From Alcaligenaceae bacterium (GTDB taxonomy: Bacteria > Pseudomonadota > Gammaproteobacteria > Burkholderiales > Burkholderiaceae_B), in the NCBI GenBank assembly GCA_013416435.1, contig JACCEN010000001.1:372001-436000 (forward strand): a stretch of 64,000 bases of DNA, given 5' to 3'. The notes under the pieces are model-generated. The model searched no databases. It was not told where the DNA came from and saw nothing but the letters and a program-made list of their open reading frames with translations. This document shows positions 52,616 through 60,213 of this stretch, in pieces; positions within the stretch are counted from its first letter, which is position 1, and every line of letters starts with the position of its first letter. Both the position numbers and the translations under genes were made by a program.

Positions 52616-53713
52616 ATGACAAGGAAACGCAGAGTTGCATTAAGCGAGCAAGAAAAGCGAGATGCAGAAGCCGCCGTGTCTAGTGTCGCCCGCCAAGTAA
52701 AATTTACCGTTGCTGAATATCCGGTATCTATGTATGTCAGTAGGTTCGCCGATGATGAAACGGATCGTTATTTTGTGCCGGAATATCAACGAAACCTTGC
52801 TTGGAATGACGAGCAAAAGTCGCAGTTTATTGAATCATTGATTGTTGGGCTGCCTATCCCGTTTATGTTTTTTTACCAAACATCAAACGGACGAATGGAA
52901 ATCGTCGACGGCTCCCAACGTATGCGAGCGATGCGGTCTTTTCTAAAGGAGAACTTGCGTCTTCGGGATTTGGTATTGGTTCCGGAGCTAAATGGGTTTA
53001 CCTTTGAAGATCTACATAGTGATAGACAACGCAAACTCGAAGATGTCACTATCCGCACAATTATTCTCGACACCGATACTGACCCATCAACACGCGCAGA
53101 GATGTTTGCGCGCATCAACCGCATGGGAACAACAGCAAACGAAGCGGAAATTCGGCGAGGGTCACTCCCCGGGTTGGTAACAGGTCTGATTACTGAGCTT
53201 GCTGAACACCAGCTCTTTGTTGAACTTACTCCACTGAGTGCAAAAGCGGTTAATCAGCGTGAGCGAGAAGAGCTTGTAACTCGGTTCTTCGCATACCTTA
53301 ATCGAAATGACACACCAGCAGGTCGATTCCCCGGATATCGGGATCGCCCAAAGAAATTCCTTTACGATTACCTAAAGGATGCAAACGCCGAAGCTGAGCA
53401 GCGTCCAGAAATGATTGATGAAATGCGCGATGAGTTTCTTCGAATGCTAGCCTTTGTCCAAGAAACATTTGAACTTGGTTTCCGAAAATCAGCCGCAGCC
53501 AATACAGTACCTCGTGTCCGATTTGAAGCGATTTCAGTTGGCTCGGCCCTTGTTCTACGGAAAAATCCAGCGCTAGAAATTAATGCTGGCCTTGTTTCCA
53601 ACCGCATGAAACAAGTTGGCTTTGATCAACTAGTTGTCTCTGATGGTGCAAACGTGCGCTCCAAACTAGAGGGCCGAATTGACTTAGTTGTGGGTATTTT
53701 GACAGAAGAATGA
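52616..53713 (+). CDS. DUF262 (ParB-like nuclease fold) protein of a candidate defence operon
   Basis: 365 aa. The N-terminal DUF262 signature is complete: PEYQRNLAW (55-63), FIESLIVGLPIP and the DGSQR motif (98-102), with FARINRMGTTANEAEIRRG later. DUF262 proteins share the ParB/Srx fold and the DGQQR motif can support nucleotide hydrolysis; GmrSD-type nucleases carry it fused to DUF1556-like parts. This one is a short stand-alone version. Its stop overlaps the next gene (ATGA). Composition is AT-richer than the backbone, a sign of transfer. Confidence 0.87.
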   Translation: MTRKRRVALSEQEKRDAEAAVSSVARQVKFTVAEYPVSMYVSRFADDETDRYFVPEYQRNLAWNDEQKSQFIESLIVGLPIPFMFFYQTSNGRMEIVDGSQRMRAMRSFLKENLRLRDLVLVPELNGFTFEDLHSDRQRKLEDVTIRTIILDTDTDPSTRAEMFARINRMGTTANEAEIRRGSLPGLVTGLITELAEHQLFVELTPLSAKAVNQREREELVTRFFAYLNRNDTPAGRFPGYRDRPKKFLYDYLKDANAEAEQRPEMIDEMRDEFLRMLAFVQETFELGFRKSAAANTVPRVRFEAISVGSALVLRKNPALEINAGLVSNRMKQVGFDQLVVSDGANVRSKLEGRIDLVVGILTEE

Positions 53714-54423
53714 CTACTCTTTTAACTACCCTATCCGAACGCAAGGACGAATTCAGTTCGCATTTGGCTTTGGCAAAAGCTATGGAGGAACGTCTTTTCG
53801 AGGGCGACCTTGTATCTATCGGGGAGACTGCCCTTACCGTTCGCCATTTAAGAACCATCAAATCTGGATTAATTGTTCATCTTTATAATATTGTCGAAGC
53901 TTTAATGAGTCGGACCATAGAAGAAGTAGGTGTTGCGGTGAAAAGCTTCACACCCAACACTTGGTCGACCAATACCTTGAAGGAGTGGCTTCGGTTTAAT
54001 GCCTCAATAGGCCTTGACGGTAATGAGGAATCGCGACTAGCGGTTGTCCACAAAGCAGCGCTGAAGCTGTTGCAGATAGACCCAATTAATGATTTGAAGT
54101 TCAAGAAGCCTTCTGGCACATGGTCCGACAAAGTGATCATGAAGTTCTCTCAGAGACTGAATATAAGATTTGACCTGACACCGGAAATCGCCACAAAGAT
54201 TCAGAAAAACGCAAAGTATGGCGATAAAACTCCGCTGGAGTTCTTAGCAGATAGAAGAAACGCAATCGCTCATGGCCGCCGATCCTTTGAAGACGGAGCA
54301 GCCGATTTATCTTTGACCGATATCCAAGAGCTTGCAGATGTAACCATAGAGTATATGGAACATGCGATTAGTGCATTTCAGACATTTGTAGATGAAAAAC
54401 GTTATTTAGCTGTTAGTCCCTGA
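53710..54423 (+). CDS. HEPN-like protein (MAE_28990/MAE_18760 type)
   Basis: 237 aa, largely helical. The motif RNAIAHG (183-189) is the RX4-6H signature of HEPN ribonucleases, set in EFLADRRNAIAHGRRSFEDG near the C-terminus. The N-terminal half (HLYNIVEALMSRTIEEV) fits the MAE_28990 family. HEPN proteins often are RNA-cleaving toxins or effectors of defence systems. It is coupled to DUF262 upstream and to the methyltransferase downstream (TGATG), so the three products probably act together. Confidence 0.78.
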   Translation: MTTLLTTLSERKDEFSSHLALAKAMEERLFEGDLVSIGETALTVRHLRTIKSGLIVHLYNIVEALMSRTIEEVGVAVKSFTPNTWSTNTLKEWLRFNASIGLDGNEESRLAVVHKAALKLLQIDPINDLKFKKPSGTWSDKVIMKFSQRLNIRFDLTPEIATKIQKNAKYGDKTPLEFLADRRNAIAHGRRSFEDGAADLSLTDIQELADVTIEYMEHAISAFQTFVDEKRYLAVSP

Positions 54424-55490
54424 TGTTGAACGCCAAGAGAATCTTCGCGGTTGATCTTTTTTGTGGTGCCGGAGGCCTCACATATGGGTTGGAGCGTGCA
54501 GGCATTCACGTAAAGCTAGGCATTGATATCGACCCCGCGTGCGCGCATCCCATTGAGCAAAACTCAAAAGCAACATTTTTGCAGGCCGATGTAGCGACTG
54601 TGGACCATACGGTAATTGAAAAGGCATTTAGTGGTGGGCACGTTAAGCTGCTCGCAGGTTGCGCGCCATGCCAGCCCTTTTCGACATACTCTCGCGCAGC
54701 CAAACAAAAACATGGCGAAGGTGCCGGTGAAAAACGCAGTGAAGACTGGCGTTTGGTCGAGCACTTCGGAAAGGTAATCCGGAGTACCCAGCCAGACCTC
54801 ATAACCATGGAGAACGTAGCACCACTCGCGCAGCAGCCAATTTTTCAAGAATTTCTTGACGGGCTCGACGGCTATTGGGTTGATTGGAAGATTGTTGAAT
54901 GCCACATGCTTGGTCTTCCACAAACTCGAAAACGCTTGGTCTTGCTGGCATCTAAGCTTGGTCCAATCACGATACCGGAATTTGATTCACCGATCAAAAC
55001 CGTAAAATCGGTGATTGGAAAACTCCCAGCAATAACTGCCGGTGAGCAAGACCCTACCGATCGACTTCATAGAGCCAGTCGCCTTAGCCCGACGAACTTA
55101 AAAAGAATCCGACACTCTCTTCCAGGCGGAACGTGGCGAGACTGGCCGAATGAATTGCGCTCTGCATGTCACGCAAAGAAAACGGGGGCAACATACCCAT
55201 CTGTTTACGGTCGAATGAAATGGAATGCTCCTGCGCCTACCATTACCACTCAGTGTTTCGGCTACGGGAATGGCAGATTTGGGCACCCAGAACAGGATCG
55301 AGCCATTAGTCTACGAGAGGCAGCAATGTTGCAAGGGTTCCCTCAGAAGTATTCTTTTATACCGGACGATGAGCCAGTGAGCTTTGCTAAAGTTGGAAGG
55401 CTTATCGGAAACGCAGTACCGGTGACCTTGGGAACGGTAGTTGGAAAATTGTTCATTGAACACGTCGCTAAGCACGGCAACGGTCAGTAA
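54423..55490 (+). CDS. DNA (cytosine-5-)-methyltransferase
   Basis: 355 aa. All key C5-methyltransferase motifs are seen: motif I DLFCGAGGLTYGLERAG, motif IV GCAPCQPFS with catalytic Cys83, motif VI ENV (130-132), motif VIII QTRKRLVLLAS and motifs IX-X ISLREAAMLQGFP and GNAVPV. It would methylate cytosine in an unknown site and could protect self DNA from a partner nuclease. No classical restriction enzyme gene is adjacent; the DUF262 and HEPN proteins are the only candidates. Confidence 0.94.
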   Translation: MLNAKRIFAVDLFCGAGGLTYGLERAGIHVKLGIDIDPACAHPIEQNSKATFLQADVATVDHTVIEKAFSGGHVKLLAGCAPCQPFSTYSRAAKQKHGEGAGEKRSEDWRLVEHFGKVIRSTQPDLITMENVAPLAQQPIFQEFLDGLDGYWVDWKIVECHMLGLPQTRKRLVLLASKLGPITIPEFDSPIKTVKSVIGKLPAITAGEQDPTDRLHRASRLSPTNLKRIRHSLPGGTWRDWPNELRSACHAKKTGATYPSVYGRMKWNAPAPTITTQCFGYGNGRFGHPEQDRAISLREAAMLQGFPQKYSFIPDDEPVSFAKVGRLIGNAVPVTLGTVVGKLFIEHVAKHGNGQ

Positions 55491-55535
55491 ACCTCTATCC
55501 TCCAGGTGAAGTAATAAGGGCCGAAGCCCCAATTC

Positions 55536-56045
55536 TTACAGCAAGCCACGCTCCGCAAGCGATGCGGTATCCTGACCAGCCACTATGACATGATCCAGCA
55601 TACGCACATCCAGCAACGCTAGTGCCTTTTTGAGATGCGTAGTCAGTGTAATGTCCGCCGCGCTCGGCTCGGTACTGCCACTTGGATGATTATGCGACAC
55701 AATAACAGCTGCGGCATGATGGTGTAGCGCCGCCTTGGCGACCTCACGCGGATAGACCGAGGCTTGATTGAGCGTGCCCTGGAACATCTCCACGTATTCG
55801 ATCAGCCTATGCTGCGAATCCAGGAACAGGACTGCAAACACCTCCACGTCGAAGCCGGCCAGTTTTGCCGTCAGATATTCCTTGACGGCTGCGGGTGATT
55901 TGAACACCGTACCTCGCTTCATTTTCTGATCAACCGCCTGGCGGGCCGCTTCAAGCATCTGATCCGTGGTTGCTGGCAGATAGCGCCCCTGCGCATCACG
56001 CACCAGCAAAGCGGAATCGAGAGAGGAAAAGGATGGTTGCGACAT
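55536..56045 (-). CDS. radC: RadC-family JAB/MPN domain protein, copy 2
   Basis: 169 aa with the metal motif VSHNHPSGSTEPSAAD and YPREVAKAALHHHAAAV. It is homologous to RadC at 47,592-48,119 (about 60 percent identical by eye) and its 5' flank shares ATTGCCCGGAACC and GGCGCAGCGCA with that copy. The two radC genes bracket parB, DUF932 and the defence-like operon. It is convergent with the methyltransferase gene, with 45 bases between. It appears intact. Confidence 0.88.
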   Translation of the reverse strand: MSQPSFSSLDSALLVRDAQGRYLPATTDQMLEAARQAVDQKMKRGTVFKSPAAVKEYLTAKLAGFDVEVFAVLFLDSQHRLIEYVEMFQGTLNQASVYPREVAKAALHHHAAAVIVSHNHPSGSTEPSAADITLTTHLKKALALLDVRMLDHVIVAGQDTASLAERGLL

Positions 56046-56212
56046 GATCGTGCCCCGGTTACTCAGGCAGAATTGCCCGGAACCGTGTTCAGCACGGCGC
56101 AGCGCAAGCAGTCAGGGGTCGATAGATGTCATCGCCGGTGTAATACTGACCCACCCCGTCGGAGTAAATCTGACCCACCTGGGCAATGATGGTGGCTTTT
56201 TGGCCACCGACA

Positions 56213-57226
56213 ATGTTGACTCAGGAGCAAGCAGTGGAGATCAAGGTAATGGCGCGTCGTGGCGTCAGCATTCGAGAGATGGCCAAGCAGCTAGGCTGCT
56301 CGCGCAACACGATCAGGCGATACCTGCGTGAGGCCGATGCGCAGCAGTACAAGCCGCGTGAGGCGCGGCCAACGAAGCTGGATCCATACAAGGGCTATTT
56401 GCTCGGCCGCATCGAGGCGGCCCGGCCGCATTGGATACCGGCAGCCGTGCTGTTGCGTGAGATCCAGGAACTCGGATACCCGGGTGGCGTCACGCAGCTG
56501 AAGGAATTTTTGAAGGACAGCAAGCATCAAGAGCCCGAGCCCGTCGTTAGGTTTGAGACGCCGCCAGGTAAACAGATGCAGGCGGATTTCACCCACATCC
56601 GGCGTGGCCGCGATCCCCTGTTAGCTTTTGTCGCCACCCTTGGCTACAGTCGCTCCAGTTGGGTACGGTTCACGACCGACGAGCGGGCGGACACTTGGTT
56701 TGGATGCCTACGCCAGGCCTTCATCTATTTCGGAGGCGTGCCTCAGCACGTGCTATTCGATAACGCGGGCGCCATCATCATTGAGCGCAATGCATACGGG
56801 GACGGCCACCATCGCTGGCACAGCGGGTTGCTGGCAGTGGCCGAGGAGTTCGGCTTCACGCCACGCGTCTGCCAACCTTACCGAGCCAAGACCAAGGGCA
56901 AGGTTGAGCGCTTCAACGGATATCTGAAGGGCAGCTTTTGTGTACCGCTGGCTGCGACCCTGAAGCAGGCCGGACTGCGTTTTGATGTGACGGCGGCTAA
57001 CGCTCACATCGGCCGATGGCTGACGGAAGTAGCCGATCAGCGGTTACACGGCACAACCCGGGAGCGGCCCGCCAAGCGGCTCCAGGAAGAACGATTGGCG
57101 TTGCTACCGCTGCCTCTGCCACACCAGGGCATTCTCCTGCCGACAGACTCTCACCGCCCCATGCCGCTGGAGAGCTTCCAGCACCCGCTATCGGTCTATA
57201 ACGAGTTGTTGGAGGTCCGGGCGTGA
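56213..57226 (+). CDS. istA: IS21-family transposase IstA
   Basis: 337 aa from ATG 56,213. An N-terminal HTH (MLTQEQAVEIKVMARRGVSI, REMAKQLGCSRNTIRRYLRE) is followed by an rve-type DDE core (QMQADFTHIRRG; HVLFDNAGAI; KTKGKVERFNGYLK). It would carry out strand transfer with the ATPase IstB. Since istB is truncated, this copy should be inactive on its own. Length is at the short end for IstA but all DDE regions are visible. Confidence 0.92.
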   Translation: MLTQEQAVEIKVMARRGVSIREMAKQLGCSRNTIRRYLREADAQQYKPREARPTKLDPYKGYLLGRIEAARPHWIPAAVLLREIQELGYPGGVTQLKEFLKDSKHQEPEPVVRFETPPGKQMQADFTHIRRGRDPLLAFVATLGYSRSSWVRFTTDERADTWFGCLRQAFIYFGGVPQHVLFDNAGAIIIERNAYGDGHHRWHSGLLAVAEEFGFTPRVCQPYRAKTKGKVERFNGYLKGSFCVPLAATLKQAGLRFDVTAANAHIGRWLTEVADQRLHGTTRERPAKRLQEERLALLPLPLPHQGILLPTDSHRPMPLESFQHPLSVYNELLEVRA

Positions 57227-57273
57227 ACCTTCAGCATAATCGTATCGAACAGCTACGTTATTTGTCAAGATAG
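57223..57273 (+). pseudogene. IstB fragment
   Basis: GTG 57,223 overlaps the istA stop and has ribosome site GGAGGT. It encodes MNLQHNRIEQLRYLSR and then a stop, whereas IstB normally has about 250 residues with a Walker A. The fusion point with foreign sequence is at about 57,255-57,273, inside the 3' end of the HTH gene on the other strand. Confidence 0.65.
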
Positions 57274-57519
57274 TTGCGTTGTGAGTTGATTTAATCGCTC
57301 CAGAGAGATATTCTGAAGCTTGTACCGACGTATCTGCGACACCTTGGGCTGGGTCATACCAGTGATCTCTGCCGCCTCTGTCTGATTCAATCCTCGTTGG
57401 TCGAATAACGCGTTCAACTTGAACGCAAGCGCGGCCTTCGCCGATAACTCTTCGGCATCATCAAAGCCCAAGTCTGTCAGTACGTTATCGGTGCCTTTGG
57501 GGTAGTCGATACGAGTCAT
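57265..57519 (-). CDS. XRE/HigA-like antitoxin-type HTH protein, C-terminus cut
   Basis: About 84 aa from ATG 57,519 with ribosome site AGGAG. The HTH is ALAFKLNALFDQRGLNQTEA and AEITGMTQPKVSQIRRYKLQ, followed by NISLERLNQL. Family members normally continue for 10-20 more residues; here the frame ends at the IS21 junction, so the tail is probably lost. No toxin gene of the HigB/RelE type is seen next to it, consistent with deletion of its partner. Confidence 0.7.
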   Translation of the reverse strand: MTRIDYPKGTDNVLTDLGFDDAEELSAKAALAFKLNALFDQRGLNQTEAAEITGMTQPKVSQIRRYKLQNISLERLNQLTTQLS

Positions 57520-57722
57520 CACTTTCTCCTGCTCGTCCAGTAACGAACAACTATTTTAAATTCCTACTCGAGAGGCCTTTGCAAGCAAGTGCCTGCGTTT
57601 CCCATACAGAAATTATACCTGTTCGAATATATTCAGACATTACCGCTCAGCTCGTCCTAGGACGTAGAAAACACAGGCAGCACCTTCATCCCCCAAAAAC
57701 CTTTTGTAATATACTCACCCGC

Positions 57723-58154
57723 ATGTTCGCCCTTCGACCACGTTTTCTGCTTCAAGGAATCAAGCTCTGGCAAGTTCTTGCTTGTCTGACGCTGCTTTCC
57801 TTTACGTGCCGGGCGGTCATTCCTGTGGGCTATATGCCAGACGCCTCGGGCGCGGGCAAGGGCAAATTTGCCATTACCCTTTGCGTTACCGGCGGCGGTA
57901 CCAGCACCATTTTCATGGACCTTTCGGGTGACCCGGACACGTCTCCGGCACCGGGCGACCATTTCAATAATCAGGACTGTACCTTCGGCATTGTTATGGC
58001 GAAGGCGTTAATGCCGGCCCAAGAGGCGCCCACGCTGGTCAGCGTAATCACGCATCGCCCGGCTCCCTCTGTACATCGCAACCACGCCTACCCTCCGCTG
58101 CCTGCGCTGGGTCCACCTCTAGGCTCTCGCGCCCCGCCTGCAAACCTCGGTTGA
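57723..58154 (+). CDS. DUF2946-family small membrane protein, second copy
   Basis: 143 aa from ATG 57,723. One hydrophobic segment (about 13-32) is followed by VIPVGYMPD, a Cys-containing middle part and the tail PPLGSRAPPANLG. It shares the GYMP and PPLGSRAPP motifs with the DUF2946 protein at 16,093-16,530. It directly precedes a TonB receptor, as DUF2946 genes usually do. About 200 bases of unassigned sequence lie ahead and hold no Zur-type palindrome. Confidence 0.7.
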   Translation: MFALRPRFLLQGIKLWQVLACLTLLSFTCRAVIPVGYMPDASGAGKGKFAITLCVTGGGTSTIFMDLSGDPDTSPAPGDHFNNQDCTFGIVMAKALMPAQEAPTLVSVITHRPAPSVHRNHAYPPLPALGPPLGSRAPPANLG

Positions 58155-58216
58155 TATTCGTGTGTGATCGCCATTAGGCGGTCACTTTCTGACGACACTC
58201 ATTCCGAGGTTTTTTC

Positions 58217-60211
58217 ATGTCTGCTCTCGACATCTATTCCTGCCGCCCGCTGCGGCCGGCAACGCTTTGGCGCGTGCACGCGCCCACTGTTGCCATTGCA
58301 AGTGCCTTTCCTTTATTTTTTGCTACCGCGCTGAACCCAGCATGGGCCGAATCCGGCTCAAACGCCATCTCTCAACTGGACTCCATTGTGGTCACGGCCT
58401 CCGCCAATGAGCGCCTCCTTGAGGACGCGCCGGCCAGCGTTACGGTACTGACGCGTGAAGACCTTCGGCGTCGACCGGTTTATGACGTGGCCGATGCGGT
58501 CGAAGGTACACCCGGCATCTCTTTAAGCGGCGTGGGGATCAACGGCAAGGGCATTTCGGTCCGAGGCATGAAAACGGACCATACGCTGATTCTGTATGAC
58601 GGAATGCGGGTCAATCAATCGGGCCCGCTTATTTATGGCTCCGACTTTGAGCATGGCTGGATGCCTGCGGAAGCCATCGAACGCATCGAGATCGTTCGGG
58701 GTCCGATGTCTTCTTTGTACGGATCAGAAGCGCTGGGTGGTGTGGTCAACGTCATCACTCGGCGTCCAACAGATGAATGGATCAATGCTTTTTCGGTTGA
58801 TGGCGTTTTTCCGGACAATGGCCGCGGGGCGGACCGACACCGGCTTGGAGCCTATGTTTCGGGTCCGCTGATCGACAATGTGCTGGGCCTGACAGTGTCG
58901 GGAGAATACCAGCACCGGCAGGCGCTTTATGCACCTAAAAATGACGCCGCCTCGGCGTATCGGGAAACCTCAATGGGGTACCAGAAATCCATGCTTGGCA
59001 CCGTTGGGCTGACCTGGACGCCTGATGCGAGGCAACGGGTGGACGCCACAATCAGTACGGGCAAGGAAGACCGCTGGCGCAACAGTGCTAGCTATCGTTC
59101 TGATGACGACATTCGCAGGCAACGGGCGTCGCTGTCGCATTCGGGTGACTGGCAATGGGGAAAGAGTGAAATCAGGCTTTATCGGACCAGTCTGAAGCGT
59201 ACCAACCTCCGCTCGGACGGTGCCCACACGGGGCCTCATGAATTTACCGAAGAGGTGGCAAACGGGATGGTCAGCGTCCAGCCCTGGTCGGGGCATACGC
59301 TGACTCTGGGCAGCGAGCTACGCAAGGAAACCCTGGAAGACCCTGTGGTGAATCTGGCAGGAAAGGCTAACGCCACGCACAAGGCATTTTTCCTTCAGGA
59401 CGAAATAATGCTGGGCGAGAACTGGGAAATACTGATTGGCAGCCGGTTCGACAATCATCCCAACTATGGCTGGCAGGTCAGCCCGCGCGCTTACGTGCTT
59501 TATCACGCCACTGATGCCTTGGTATTCAAGGCAGGAGCCGGAAAAGGGTTCCGCGCCCCCACGCTGAAGCAATTGTCACCAGGATACCGGGCCACTTTTG
59601 GCCGGGGCTCTGAAGTCTTTGGCAACCCCGACCTCAAGCCCGAAACATCCGTGTCGTACGAAGCGGGCTTTGACTATACCGCCGACACCTGGAACGCCAG
59701 TGCAATGCTGTTTCTGAACCAGGTAGAAGACCTGGTCGACACCCATTGCGTTGCGGGCTGCTCGGGAACCGCCCGGCGCTACGAATACATCAATATCAAT
59801 AAAGCGCGCATTCGCGGCCTGGAGCTGGGTCTGGGTGCAGAGCTTCCGTGGAATCTGGAACTGAACGCCAACTACACATTTCTGGATGCCACAGACCGCA
59901 CAAGCAACATCCGCCTGACTGACCGCTCTCGACACGCCGCCAACGCCACGCTGACCTGGCACCCTGCGCCCGACTGGAGCGCCAGTGTCAGGGTGCAGTA
60001 CGTGGGATCACAACGCACGACCTCTGCCTCGGGTCATCAGCCGGGCTACACGCTGGTGTCTTTATACGGCAGCCACGAGGTCAGTCGACACCTGACGCTG
60101 CGTGCAGGCATAGAAAACATCACGAACAAGAGACTGGCCGATGACTCGGTGGACTACACCTTTGCCGATGAAGGGCGCCGTCTGTTTCTTGGCATGGAAA
60201 TGAGGTTCTAA
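58217..60211 (+). CDS. TonB-dependent receptor paired with a CobN-like protein
   Basis: 664 aa. A signal peptide (about 1-46, ending AWAES) is followed by a TonB-box-like segment DSIVVTAS, a plug domain (GISVRGMKTDHTLILYDG; IEIVRGPMSSLYGSEALGG) and a barrel ending in FLGMEMRF. The class is BtuB/CirA/FepA-like. The CobN-like gene starts two bases after its stop, so the pair is cotranscribed. The likely substrate is a metal chelate or tetrapyrrole. It differs clearly from the receptor at 23,145-25,286. Confidence 0.9.
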   Translation: MSALDIYSCRPLRPATLWRVHAPTVAIASAFPLFFATALNPAWAESGSNAISQLDSIVVTASANERLLEDAPASVTVLTREDLRRRPVYDVADAVEGTPGISLSGVGINGKGISVRGMKTDHTLILYDGMRVNQSGPLIYGSDFEHGWMPAEAIERIEIVRGPMSSLYGSEALGGVVNVITRRPTDEWINAFSVDGVFPDNGRGADRHRLGAYVSGPLIDNVLGLTVSGEYQHRQALYAPKNDAASAYRETSMGYQKSMLGTVGLTWTPDARQRVDATISTGKEDRWRNSASYRSDDDIRRQRASLSHSGDWQWGKSEIRLYRTSLKRTNLRSDGAHTGPHEFTEEVANGMVSVQPWSGHTLTLGSELRKETLEDPVVNLAGKANATHKAFFLQDEIMLGENWEILIGSRFDNHPNYGWQVSPRAYVLYHATDALVFKAGAGKGFRAPTLKQLSPGYRATFGRGSEVFGNPDLKPETSVSYEAGFDYTADTWNASAMLFLNQVEDLVDTHCVAGCSGTARRYEYININKARIRGLELGLGAELPWNLELNANYTFLDATDRTSNIRLTDRSRHAANATLTWHPAPDWSASVRVQYVGSQRTTSASGHQPGYTLVSLYGSHEVSRHLTLRAGIENITNKRLADDSVDYTFADEGRRLFLGMEMRF

Positions 60212-60213
60212 TC

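Larger units (their letters stand above)
56127..57273 (+). mobile_element. IS21-family element, right part deleted
   Basis: The left end begins at TGTCATCGCCGG and contains the IS21-type repeated end sequences TAATACTGACCCACC (56,141-56,155) and TAAATCTGACCCACC (56,165-56,179). istA is complete. istB is cut after about 16 codons and no right end is found. The element now joins ICE sequence on the left to unrelated sequence on the right. Confidence 0.82.

Noticed and set aside
57700-57722. Possible Zur box (TTGTAATATACTC) ahead of the second DUF2946 gene
   Set aside because: Only weak resemblance to the ATGTTATAACAT palindrome found three times elsewhere; symmetry is poor.
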